This document shows positions 45,193 through 53,287 of a DNA stretch of 64,000 nt, piece after piece. The position numbers were made by a program, and so were the translations under genes. Source of the DNA: Labilibaculum sp. DW002 (GTDB taxonomy: Bacteria; Bacteroidota; Bacteroidia; Bacteroidales; Marinifilaceae); NCBI RefSeq assembly GCF_029029525.1, contig NZ_JAKJSC010000002.1, positions 372,001 through 436,000 of the forward strand, read 5' to 3'. The notes below the pieces were generated by a model that did no database searches, was not told where the DNA came from, and saw only the letters and a list, made by a program, of their open reading frames with translations. Numbering within the stretch: the first letter of the stretch is position 1; the number at the start of each line of letters is the position of its first letter.

Positions 45193-45211
45193 AAATAATA
45201 TTTGAGTACAA

Positions 45212-47662
45212 TTAACGAAGCTCAGCTCCTAATTGCTTTTCGTAGCTTTTGATTAGCTTCTGCATAATTTTATCAATCTGCTTGTCAGTCAATGTTTTTT
45301 CAGTATCCTGAATAATGAAACTAACAGCATATGATTTCTTATCAGCACCCAATTGCTCACCTTCGTAAATATCGAATAGCGAAACTGATTTTAATAGCTT
45401 CTTCTCACAGTTGAAAGCAATGGTTTTGATCTCTGCAAAGCTTACGCTTTTGTCAATCAATAGAGCCAAGTCACGCTTAACAGCAGGGTATTTAGCAATA
45501 GGTACATAGTTAACCTTATTTCGAGTCGATTCTGCTAATAAAGTCTCCCATTTGAAATCAGCGTAATAAACCGGAGTCTCAATTCCAAAGCTCTTTAGAA
45601 TTTTACCACTAACCATACCCATTTCAACTAAAACCTTTTTCTTAGCACCATAAGTTAAACCTTCGGTAAAGATATCACTCTCAGTTTCTTTAATTCTTAG
45701 TTTTTCAATATTGAAACCTAAACGTTTAAGAAGATTTTCCGTATAAGCTTTTAAATGGAAGAAAGATGTTGGCTCTTCCTTAAGATTCCAGTTTGCTGAT
45801 GTTTTGTTTCCACACATGAAAACGCCCAAATGTTCTTTTTCGAAATAGTTGTCAACTGGGTTTTCGTTTTCCGGATTCACAAAGTGATGGTATGATTTAC
45901 CAAACTCGTAAAACTTAAGATCAGCATTCTTACGATTGATGTTGTAAGCGATAGCTTCTAAACCACCAAACAATAACGACTGACGCATCGCATTCAAGTC
46001 AGAACTCAATGGATTCTTAATACGAACAGTATGGTTCTCCTCGATACTTTCCAATCCTTCGTAATAGCTGGATTTAGAAAGTGAATTGTTCATGATTTCG
46101 TTGAAGCCACCATAAGTCAACATATCCGAAAGCATATTCTTAAGTTTGTGCTCATCTGGTTTTGGTGCATAACTCAACGAAGCATTTACCTTATTAGGAA
46201 CCTCAATATTATTGAAACCATAGATACGAAGAACTTCCTCTACGATATCAGCCTCACGTGTTACATCAACACGGTAAGGAGGAACCAATAAACTCATTTG
46301 ATCGCCATCAATTTTATCAACTTTAATTTCTAAAGCTTCGAGAATATTTAGGATGGTTTCTTTGCCAATTTTCTTTCCAATTAAGCCTTCAATTCTTGAA
46401 ATATTAGCTTCAACTTTAAAGTCTGCAATTGGGTTTGGATAAATATCGATAATATCTGATGAAATTGTTCCACCAGCAATTTCTTTAATTAATAGAGCTG
46501 CTCTTTTCAAAGCATATACCGTGTTGTTTGGATCTGTTCCACGCTCAAAACGGAAAGATGCATCGGTATTTAAGCCTTGACGGCGAGCTGTTTTACGAAC
46601 ATATACTGAATCGAAATAAGCTGATTCAAGGAAAATGTCAGTCGTTGTTTCACTCACGCCAGATTCGATACCTCCGAAAACACCAGCAATACACATTGGC
46701 GCTTCATCGTTGCAAATCATCAAGTCGTTCTCGTGCAATTCACGCTCTACCTCGTCAAGAGTTGTAAACTTGGTTTTAGCAGGCAATGTTTTCACAACAA
46801 CTTTTCCACCTTTTACTTTTGCGTAATCAAAAGCATGCAAAGGTTGAGCTGTTTCGAACAACACATAGTTGGTAATATCAACAAGATTATTGATTGGCTT
46901 AAGACCTATCGCTTTTAAACGGTTTTGTAACCACTCTGGTGACTCTTCAACCTTAACGCCGCTAATGCAAACACCCGAGTAACGAGGACAAGCCTTTTCG
47001 TTCTCAACAACAACTTCGATAGCAGTATTTGTGTTTTCAACTTTAAAATCTTCCACTGAAGGAATCTTATAGTCGATATCTTTTTGCTGCTTAAGGTAAG
47101 CTGCTAAATCGCGAGCTACACCAATGTGTCCGGCACCATCAATACGATTAGGCGTTAAGTCAATCTCAATACAAGTATCATCCTCAACGTTGAAGAATTC
47201 CTTAGCAGGAGTTCCAACAACAGCGTCGCCATTCAAAACCATAATGCCATCGTGACCTTGACCTAAACCAATTTCATCTTCAGCACAAATCATCCCCATA
47301 GAAGGCTCACCTCTAAGCTTCGATTTCTTAATGGTAAATTCTTCATCACCATCATATAAAACGGTTCCCACTGTGGCTACAACCACTTTTTGTCCGGCAG
47401 CAACATTCTTTGCACCACAAACAATTGGAAGTAACTCACCCGAGTTAACATCAACAGTTGTAAGGCTCAAATGATCTGAATTTGGATGAGGTACACAAGT
47501 TTTAACTTCTCCAATAACAAGACCCTCCAGGCCTCCTTTAATAGATTGGATATTTTCAATACCACCAACTTCAAGTCCAATTTGAGTTAGAATGTCATCC
47601 ATTTCAGCAAGCGTCAAATCTACATCTATGTAGTCTTTCAGCCATTTGTACGATATCTTCAT
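45212..47662 (-). CDS. pheT: Phenylalanyl-tRNA synthetase beta subunit
   Basis: This is the beta subunit of the heterotetrameric enzyme that charges tRNA-Phe. At 816 aa it has the full bacterial layout: the N-terminal B1 part, the EMAP-II-like tRNA-binding domain (about residues 40-155, with VKTCVPHPNSDHLSLTTVD), and B3/B4 editing domains. The B5 segment comes next (EGLIGKKIGKETILNILEAL), then the core, and the C-terminal FDX-ACB anticodon domain (about 725-816, starting KYPAVKRDLALL). It has its own predicted promoter. pheS is not in the window, so the subunits are not in one operon, as is common in this phylum. Confidence 0.97.
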   Translation of the reverse strand: MKISYKWLKDYIDVDLTLAEMDDILTQIGLEVGGIENIQSIKGGLEGLVIGEVKTCVPHPNSDHLSLTTVDVNSGELLPIVCGAKNVAAGQKVVVATVGTVLYDGDEEFTIKKSKLRGEPSMGMICAEDEIGLGQGHDGIMVLNGDAVVGTPAKEFFNVEDDTCIEIDLTPNRIDGAGHIGVARDLAAYLKQQKDIDYKIPSVEDFKVENTNTAIEVVVENEKACPRYSGVCISGVKVEESPEWLQNRLKAIGLKPINNLVDITNYVLFETAQPLHAFDYAKVKGGKVVVKTLPAKTKFTTLDEVERELHENDLMICNDEAPMCIAGVFGGIESGVSETTTDIFLESAYFDSVYVRKTARRQGLNTDASFRFERGTDPNNTVYALKRAALLIKEIAGGTISSDIIDIYPNPIADFKVEANISRIEGLIGKKIGKETILNILEALEIKVDKIDGDQMSLLVPPYRVDVTREADIVEEVLRIYGFNNIEVPNKVNASLSYAPKPDEHKLKNMLSDMLTYGGFNEIMNNSLSKSSYYEGLESIEENHTVRIKNPLSSDLNAMRQSLLFGGLEAIAYNINRKNADLKFYEFGKSYHHFVNPENENPVDNYFEKEHLGVFMCGNKTSANWNLKEEPTSFFHLKAYTENLLKRLGFNIEKLRIKETESDIFTEGLTYGAKKKVLVEMGMVSGKILKSFGIETPVYYADFKWETLLAESTRNKVNYVPIAKYPAVKRDLALLIDKSVSFAEIKTIAFNCEKKLLKSVSLFDIYEGEQLGADKKSYAVSFIIQDTEKTLTDKQIDKIMQKLIKSYEKQLGAELR

Positions 47663-47740
47663 TATATGTATATTTTTTCAGATAGTTTTCAATTTCAAAA
47701 GAAGAATAAACAGCTTGAGCGCCATCTATTTTCAAGCTTA

Positions 47741-47771
47741 CAAAAGTAGGAATTTTACCTCCAAGTACCAA
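47741..47771 (-). promoter_or_regulatory. Putative pheT promoter
   Basis: On the minus strand a -33 TTG (47769-47771), a 20-nt spacer and the perfect -7 box TACTTTTG (47741-47748) imply a start near 47734 and a leader of about 72 nt. Confidence 0.6.
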
Positions 47772-47859
47772 GTAAGTAATGTGCTTAAAATACTTAAGTT
47801 TTTTAAGGTTCTTGCCTCAACCTATTGTTGAATGGTTTGGTGTTACGATTGCAAAGATA

Positions 47860-47992
47860 CACCCCTCTGTCTTGTGGACATCTCCCCTAAGAAGAGGAGA
47901 AAACCTTTAGTGAAGTTTTGTTCCAGATTATTACAACGGATAATATTTAATTCTTCCCCTTTGTAGGGGAAGTGCCAACAGGCGAAGGGGTG
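47860..47992. repeat. Hairpin-rich intergenic element (REP/MITE-like)
   Basis: The outer ends CACCCCT and AGGGGTG are inverted repeats. Inside lie four further stems: TGTC/GACA, CTCCCCT/AGAGGAG, a perfect CTTCCCCT/AGGGGAAG (with TTGT loop), and GCC/GGC. The local base use differs from the AT-rich surroundings. I recall similar elements from other Bacteroidota genomes, but no second copy is in this window. Confidence 0.55.
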
Positions 47993-48162
47993 CAAAAAGG
48001 ATTTTTTTCTTCCTGTTTTTTCTGTGCCTCTGTGGTTCTTTTTAGTAGTGTCATCATGTAAATCATTATAAACCTTTCTGCTCTTCGTGATATCCTTTGT
48101 CAACTTTGTGGTTAATTTCTTTGTTCTTTATCATTGATTGTAATATTTATCATCTGCGGAAA
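47993..48162. other. Intergenic stretch after the hairpin element
   Basis: There is no credible ORF. Similar short phrases recur (CTCTGTGGTTC, CTTTGTGGTTAA, CTTCGTGATATCC), which suggests decayed repeat DNA between the element and the surE promoter. Confidence 0.35.
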
Positions 48163-48193
48163 TTGATTATTGCCCCGAATTCGAATATATTTG
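48163..48193 (+). promoter_or_regulatory. Putative surE promoter
   Basis: The -33 TTG at 48163-48165, a 20-nt spacer and the perfect -7 box TATATTTG (48186-48193) imply a start near 48200, 15 nt before the surE ATG at 48215. Confidence 0.6.
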
Positions 48194-48214
48194 TACAATT
48201 ATCAAATCAGAAAT

Positions 48215-48991
48215 ATGAGCGAAAAAACTGAAAAACCAATTATACTTGTTACCAATGATGATGGTCTAAATGCAAAAGGAATAAAGGCTTTGGTTGCAAT
48301 GGTAAAGGATTTTGGAAATATTTATGTAGTAGCACCAAACCGTGCGAATTCTGGTAAATCAAATTCCATTACCGTTGAGGTTCCGATTCGAATTAAAAAG
48401 GTAAGAGACGAAGAAAACCTTCATATATACTCTTGCAAGGGAACTCCTGTTGATTGTGTAAAGCTCGCTTTGAATAAAATATTGCCACGAACTCCAGATT
48501 TTGTAGTTTCAGGAATTAATCATGGTGCCAATACTTCTGTAAGTGTTCTGTATTCAGGAACCATGGGGGCAACCATTGAGGGATGTTTGAATGGAATTCC
48601 TTCTATTGGCTTTTCATTAAATACTTTTGCAGCTGATGCTGATTTTACAGAATCTGTAAAGTATGGACGTAAGATTTTTACCAATTTAGTAGAGAATGGT
48701 TTGCCAACTAGTGTTTGTTTAAATGTGAATTTTCCTGATGGAGAAATTAAAGGAACACGTGTTTGTAGACAAGCAGATGGTCGATGGAAAGAGGAATTTG
48801 ATCACAGGCAAGATCCTTTTGGAGGTGATTATTATTGGCTTACGGGATATTTTAAAAATGCAGAACCAAATGCAGAAGAAACGGATGAGTGGGCAATCCA
48901 AAATGGATACACGTCGGTTGTTCCTACACAAATTGATATGACAGCTCACAGCCTATTATCTGATTTAAAAAAATGGGATTATGAAGTCTAA
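48215..48991 (+). CDS. surE: 5'/3'-nucleotidase SurE
   Basis: This metal-dependent phosphatase of nucleoside monophosphates belongs to the stationary-phase survival family. The metal-binding VTNDDG is near the N-terminus, APNRANSGKSNS near residue 45, and SGINHGANTSVSVLYSGTMGA near residue 105. The frame extends up to 48170, but the ATG at 48215 (MSEKTEKPIILVTNDDG) follows the promoter and fits the family. It overlaps the next gene by 11 bp and is followed by lpxB, a neighbourhood I know from other Bacteroidota. Confidence 0.94.
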   Translation: MSEKTEKPIILVTNDDGLNAKGIKALVAMVKDFGNIYVVAPNRANSGKSNSITVEVPIRIKKVRDEENLHIYSCKGTPVDCVKLALNKILPRTPDFVVSGINHGANTSVSVLYSGTMGATIEGCLNGIPSIGFSLNTFAADADFTESVKYGRKIFTNLVENGLPTSVCLNVNFPDGEIKGTRVCRQADGRWKEEFDHRQDPFGGDYYWLTGYFKNAEPNAEETDEWAIQNGYTSVVPTQIDMTAHSLLSDLKKWDYEV

Positions 48992-49280
48992 GATAAATCT
49001 TACCCCTGTAGGTACTGTAATCGGAATATTGGTTCCAATTTTATCTATTCTATTGGTTTATTTAATAAAATTCCAGGCTGAGATGAGCATGGAAACTTTT
49101 ATTGATAGCTTATTTGTGCATCGAATTTATACAAAGGTATTGGCACTAGGAGTGTACTTCGGAAATATTGCTTTTTTCTTTCTGTTTATAAAAATGGATT
49201 GGTTAAAAGCAGCAAGAGGAGTATTATTAGCTACTATTCTTTATTCTTTAGCCATTATGTTGTTCCGCATTGGAATGTAA
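48981..49280 (+). CDS. Small three-helix membrane protein between surE and lpxB
   Basis: This 99-aa protein has three predicted transmembrane segments (GTVIGILVPILSILLVYLI, VLALGVYFGNIAFFFLFI, ARGVLLATILYSLAIMLF). No domain is recognised. Its start overlaps the surE end by 11 bp, which implies translational coupling, and lpxB follows 101 bp later. The position suggests a link to envelope synthesis, but that is inference only. Confidence 0.75.
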   Translation: MKSKINLTPVGTVIGILVPILSILLVYLIKFQAEMSMETFIDSLFVHRIYTKVLALGVYFGNIAFFFLFIKMDWLKAARGVLLATILYSLAIMLFRIGM

Positions 49281-49292
49281 TAAAGTAGATTA

Positions 49293-49373
49293 TAGATATT
49301 AGGATTGAGATTCTAGAGAATTAATTGTTGCTCTTTTTGTATCTCACATCTCATATCTCACATCTCATATCTA
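49293..49373. repeat. Degenerate inverted repeat with 14-bp tandem repeats before lpxB
   Basis: The left arm at 49293-49311 and the right arm at 49355-49373 are inverted copies matching at 15 of 19 positions. The right side also contains a direct tandem repeat of ATCTCACATCTCAT (49341-49368, two full units plus a partial). Confidence 0.5.
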
Positions 49374-49381
49374 ATTAAAAA

Positions 49382-50509
49382 ATGAAATATTACATCATAA
49401 CTGGTGAAGCTTCTGGTGATCTTCATGCCTCAAACCTAATGAAAGAACTTAAAAACGAAGATACACAAGCTGAGTTTCGTTTTTGGGGTGGCGACTTGAT
49501 GCAGGCACAAGGAGGGGAGATGGTGAAGCATTACCGTGAAACGGCCTTTATGGGATTCGTTACGGTGTTGAAGAATCTGAAAACAATTCGAGCTAACTTC
49601 ACCCTATGTGAAACTGACTTGTTAGCTTTTGCTCCTGATGTATTAATTCTGGTCGATTATCCGGGCTTTAATTTGCGAATGGCAGCCTTTGCTAAGAAGC
49701 ATGGTATTCGTGTGCACTACTATATTTCTCCAAAGATTTGGGCTTGGAAAGAATCACGTGTGAAGAAAATAAAAGCACATGTCGATCGTATGTTTACCAT
49801 ATTCCCTTTCGAAACCGAATTTTATAAAAAACACAATTATGAGGTGAGTTTTGGAGGCAATCCTCTTTTAGATGCCATAGAAGATCGTGATAATAAGGAT
49901 GAAAGCTTTGATCATTTTGCAGAAAGAAATCAATTATCACAAAAACCTATTATTGCTTTATTGGCAGGTAGTAGAAAGCAGGAGATTGAACGTATTTTGC
50001 CGGTTATGCTTCAGGTTGTAGATCGTTTCCCTGATTATCAATTCGTAGTGGCTGCTGCACCTTCCATTACAAAAGAATTTTATGCTTCCGTATCAAAAGG
50101 TAGTAAACTGAGTTTCGTTTATAATCAGACCTATGATTTATTGCAACAATCGAAAGCTGCATTGGTCGCTTCGGGAACAGCTACACTCGAAACTGCATTA
50201 CTCAGAATCCCTCAGGTGGTTTGTTACCTAACAGGAGGTGGTAAGCTCTTATTTACAATTGGTAAGCGATTGTTGAAAGTGAAATATATTTCTTTGGTTA
50301 ATTTGGTGATGGATAAGCTTATCGTAAAAGAATTAATCCAACACACTTGCAATAAGGAGATGATTACCGAAGAGTTGAATCAAATTCTTTTTAAAGAAGA
50401 TTACCGAAGTGAAATGCTTCATAATTACCAACTGCTAAATGAGCATTTAGGTGGAGCAGGGGCATCAGCTCGTTTTGCTAAGATGATTTATAACGATCTA
50501 CAGAGATAA
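49382..50509 (+). CDS. lpxB: Lipid-A-disaccharide synthase
   Basis: This GT19 glycosyltransferase joins UDP-2,3-diacylglucosamine and lipid X to make the lipid A disaccharide at the inner membrane. Motifs are YYIITGEASGDLHASNLM at the start, DYPGFNLRMA, YYISPKIWAWKESRVKKI, GNPLLDAI, ALLAGSRKQEI and ASGTATLETAL. The length of 375 aa is usual. It comes after surE and the small membrane gene on the same strand, and a lipid A deacylase-like gene lies 1.8 kb further on. Confidence 0.95.
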   Translation: MKYYIITGEASGDLHASNLMKELKNEDTQAEFRFWGGDLMQAQGGEMVKHYRETAFMGFVTVLKNLKTIRANFTLCETDLLAFAPDVLILVDYPGFNLRMAAFAKKHGIRVHYYISPKIWAWKESRVKKIKAHVDRMFTIFPFETEFYKKHNYEVSFGGNPLLDAIEDRDNKDESFDHFAERNQLSQKPIIALLAGSRKQEIERILPVMLQVVDRFPDYQFVVAAAPSITKEFYASVSKGSKLSFVYNQTYDLLQQSKAALVASGTATLETALLRIPQVVCYLTGGGKLLFTIGKRLLKVKYISLVNLVMDKLIVKELIQHTCNKEMITEELNQILFKEDYRSEMLHNYQLLNEHLGGAGASARFAKMIYNDLQR

Positions 50510-50510
50510 C

Positions 50511-51254
50511 TTATTCAGGTATTACCCTAGCGGTAGGGCTTTGATTGTTTACCTGCACTCGCTTAATGGTAATTTCCGGATTTCCTTTGTAATAAATATT
50601 TCCGCTGGTGTAAATTGTGGTATTCAGCTTCTTTTCAACCCAAATATGAGCTTCACCAATTCCATTTTGAATTAAATTGGTATTGCTTGTTTGTAAGCGA
50701 GATGCTTTAATATTGCTAATGCCAATTAATACATATTTAGCATCAAGACAAAAACCGGAAAATTCATAACCGCCAGCAACACTTCCGTAAGTATGAAAAT
50801 CAAGAGAATTGTAATTTAAACTAAGATTCATTTCTACCAATTCACTTGCCGATGTAACATCAATATCCAATATATCTCCGCTAATTGTTCCTTGAGTGCT
50901 ATAATTTGAAGGAGCTTCAGTTGCAATTTTTTTGAATTCTTTTAAATGGAATTCAGCTACGATTTGATCGTAGTTGGTAAAAATATTTTTATGAGAATGG
51001 TCAATGATTACATTCTGTTCATTAATTTGAATGGACACCTTAGAAATAATATTTTCTCCACCTTTTAAAAGAACAAATTCGTCATCATCTTCAACTAATA
51101 TTATTTTGAAGATATTGTTGTTTTGAACTCCTGAAATACCAGGTAAATCAATTCTCTTTTCAATGTATTCTCCTTCTTCCTCAAAAGGATTTAGAGCATC
51201 GCAAGAGCAAAGTACCGCTAGCAGCAATATGAATATAGAAAGCTTATTTTTCAT
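50511..51254 (-). CDS. DUF2807 lipoprotein (head-GIN / adhesin-like beta domain)
   Basis: The 247-aa protein has a lipobox (LCSC) and a repetitive beta-helix-like body of the DUF2807 type: IDLPGISGVQNNNIFKIILVEDDDEFVLLKGGENI, then runs of short strands with SASEL and GSVAGGYEF turns. The family is common on the Bacteroidota surface and has no firm function. It overlaps the upstream PagL-like gene by 11 bp, so the two are translationally coupled. It is convergent with lpxB, 1 bp apart. Confidence 0.83.
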   Translation of the reverse strand: MKNKLSIFILLLAVLCSCDALNPFEEEGEYIEKRIDLPGISGVQNNNIFKIILVEDDDEFVLLKGGENIISKVSIQINEQNVIIDHSHKNIFTNYDQIVAEFHLKEFKKIATEAPSNYSTQGTISGDILDIDVTSASELVEMNLSLNYNSLDFHTYGSVAGGYEFSGFCLDAKYVLIGISNIKASRLQTSNTNLIQNGIGEAHIWVEKKLNTTIYTSGNIYYKGNPEITIKRVQVNNQSPTARVIPE

Positions 51255-52347
51255 TCTTGTTTCTTTTTATTCGATAACCAATTCCCCATTCAATAAAATC
51301 AGCTTTTCCCATGTGAGCTTTTAGGCATAAGCTTGTCACAAGATGTTCACCAAACCTGTATCTTAGTCCTAATCTTGTATAGATTGGTTTTTCAGGAGTT
51401 GTTTTGTAAAAAGTATAAATACCAATATTTGCAATAATACTAAATTTCTCAATTGCAAGATCATGAGAAATGAAAAATGCTTGGCTAAATCGATTTTTAA
51501 AACTTGTTTCTGGATCAAAATCCCATTTACCTCTATTCGCAGCTTTATTGTAGAAAAAATCAATACCTAAACCTACTCTTTGTTTTGAATTGATTCCGAT
51601 AGAATAATTCCCGCTTAAACTTGAAGTGTAATAGTTATGATGATCTTTTTCTGAAACTTGTTTGATTCCGTTTCCCCAAATTACGGATAATTCATTTCTG
51701 AGTTTTACGGCTTTAAATTTTGGCAATCCCTTATATGGGATTTTATCATTCCAATTGTATTGTACGCCAACAGTTCCAGTTAAAAGGTTTAATCCTTTAT
51801 TAGGAGCACTGATTGCGCCATTGGAAATATGATTGAATCCAATACCACCATTAAGTCCCCATTTTTCATTTATGGAATAGCTTCCGTTTGCTAGTAATTT
51901 GAAAAAAGCATTGAATTTTGTTCCAATGGCAAGGTTGGTATAATTGTCAATTGGATCAAAGTGTTTTCTTGATATTCCAAGGCCAAAACCCATTTGAGTG
52001 TTGAATGCCCAACGTTTGCCTCTTTTTAAAGGAAAGTTGATATATGGAAAAATTGCAGTGACATTGCCTAATATCTTATCATTTCCTAAACTACCATGAT
52101 ACAATCCCAATCCAATTTCTGGCTGTTTGTATAATCTCGACCAAACTCGTTCTGTTGAAGGAATAAATCCTAAATTCAATTCAATAGCTGATATCTGATC
52201 ATTAACCAAATAGCTAATGGATTTGTGATGAGATAAAACAGCTCCGTAATGATATCGGACTGTTGATGTAATGATATCTTTATTTTCTTGAGCAAATAAG
52301 CTATGGCAAGAAAAAAAGAGGATGATATATAGAAGACGAATTTTCAT
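51244..52347 (-). CDS. Acyloxyacyl hydrolase / PagL-like lipid A deacylase family protein
   Basis: This outer-membrane beta-barrel protein of 367 aa has a signal peptide ending FSCHSLFAQ. The PagL-type active-site segment is GIGFNHISNGAISAPNKGLN, with His and Ser as in the HxSN motif of lipid A 3-O-deacylases. The barrel strands before and after are regular. It is longer than PagL itself, as usual for this group in Bacteroidota. Position near lpxB fits a lipid A role. Coupled to the DUF2807 lipoprotein by an 11-bp overlap. Confidence 0.82.
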   Translation of the reverse strand: MKIRLLYIILFFSCHSLFAQENKDIITSTVRYHYGAVLSHHKSISYLVNDQISAIELNLGFIPSTERVWSRLYKQPEIGLGLYHGSLGNDKILGNVTAIFPYINFPLKRGKRWAFNTQMGFGLGISRKHFDPIDNYTNLAIGTKFNAFFKLLANGSYSINEKWGLNGGIGFNHISNGAISAPNKGLNLLTGTVGVQYNWNDKIPYKGLPKFKAVKLRNELSVIWGNGIKQVSEKDHHNYYTSSLSGNYSIGINSKQRVGLGIDFFYNKAANRGKWDFDPETSFKNRFSQAFFISHDLAIEKFSIIANIGIYTFYKTTPEKPIYTRLGLRYRFGEHLVTSLCLKAHMGKADFIEWGIGYRIKRNKNEK

Positions 52348-52495
52348 TTTAACAGCTTGAATTCATTAATGACCTTTGTTAAAATGTTAACTTAGAACAG
52401 ATCATAAAGATTAGTGTACTTTTAATCGTATTTTGTAATTACGGATCAAATTTATGTAAGTAAATTGATTTACCAAAGTGTTTTTTCAACTGGAA

Positions 52496-52503
52496 TAATT
52501 TTG
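52496..52503 (+). promoter_or_regulatory. Putative gldF promoter, -7 box
   Basis: TAATTTTG matches TAnnTTTG and implies a start near 52510, about 34 nt before the gldF ATG. Confidence 0.45.
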
Positions 52504-52543
52504 CAAATTTGTAGGATAAGGATTTTTAATCAGAACCAGATAT

Positions 52544-53275
52544 ATGTTGCCACTACTTCGTAAGGAAATAAGAACTTTTTTTAGTTCTCTTACCGGATAT
52601 TTTATTCTCTCGATATTTTTAATTTCCACAGGTTTATTTGTGTGGGTTTTTCCAGGCAACTCAAATCCATTAGAAACAGGATATGCCAATTTAGATGTGC
52701 TTTTTGAAATGGCTCCATGGATATATTTGTTCTTGATTCCCGCAGTTTGCATGCGATTATTTGCCGAAGAACGAAAACAGGGAACTATTGAATTGCTCTT
52801 AACTCGGCCAATTTCAGATATGGGAATTGTATTGGCGAAGTATCTTGCAGGTTTACTTGTGGTCGTATTTTCATTGCTATTTTGCTTGGTATACTATTAT
52901 TCCATTTATTATTTGGGTAACCCAGTGGGGAGTGTTGATTCTGGTGCTTTTTGGGGTTCTTTTATTGGCCTGTTTTTATTGGCAGCTGTTTATGTTTCAA
53001 TTGGTGTATTTGCTAGTTCAATTACAGATAACCAGATTGTTGCATTTCTTCTAGCCTTAATTTCTTGCTTCTTTTTTTATATTGGTTTCGATTATTTAGG
53101 AGATTTAAGCAGTCTGAAATCAGTGCAGAGCTTTATTATATCAATGGGAATAAATGAGCATTACCGTTCCATTTCAAGAGGAATTATTGATTCAAGAGAT
53201 TTACTTTACTTTTTTTGGGTAATCATCTCATTTTTGTTGATAACAAGAACAGTACTACAAAGTAGAAATTGGTAA
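52544..53275 (+). CDS. gldF: Gliding-type ABC transporter permease GldF
   Basis: This is an ABC-2-type permease of 243 aa with six helices. It starts MLPLLRKEIRTFFSSLTGYF and has the family pattern RLFAEERKQGTIELLLTRPISDMGIVLAKYLAGL. In gliding Bacteroidota, GldF works with the ATPase GldA and the large GldG. Many non-gliding members of the phylum keep gldFG, so motility cannot be inferred. The gldF stop is immediately followed by the gldG reading frame. Confidence 0.9.
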   Translation: MLPLLRKEIRTFFSSLTGYFILSIFLISTGLFVWVFPGNSNPLETGYANLDVLFEMAPWIYLFLIPAVCMRLFAEERKQGTIELLLTRPISDMGIVLAKYLAGLLVVVFSLLFCLVYYYSIYYLGNPVGSVDSGAFWGSFIGLFLLAAVYVSIGVFASSITDNQIVAFLLALISCFFFYIGFDYLGDLSSLKSVQSFIISMGINEHYRSISRGIIDSRDLLYFFWVIISFLLITRTVLQSRNW

Positions 53276-53287
53276 TTGAAAATAGAT

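Noticed and set aside
47843-48103. 86-residue open frame in the hairpin-rich intergenic element
   Set aside because: It runs through palindromic repeat DNA with Lys/Arg-rich random-looking sequence and no family resemblance.
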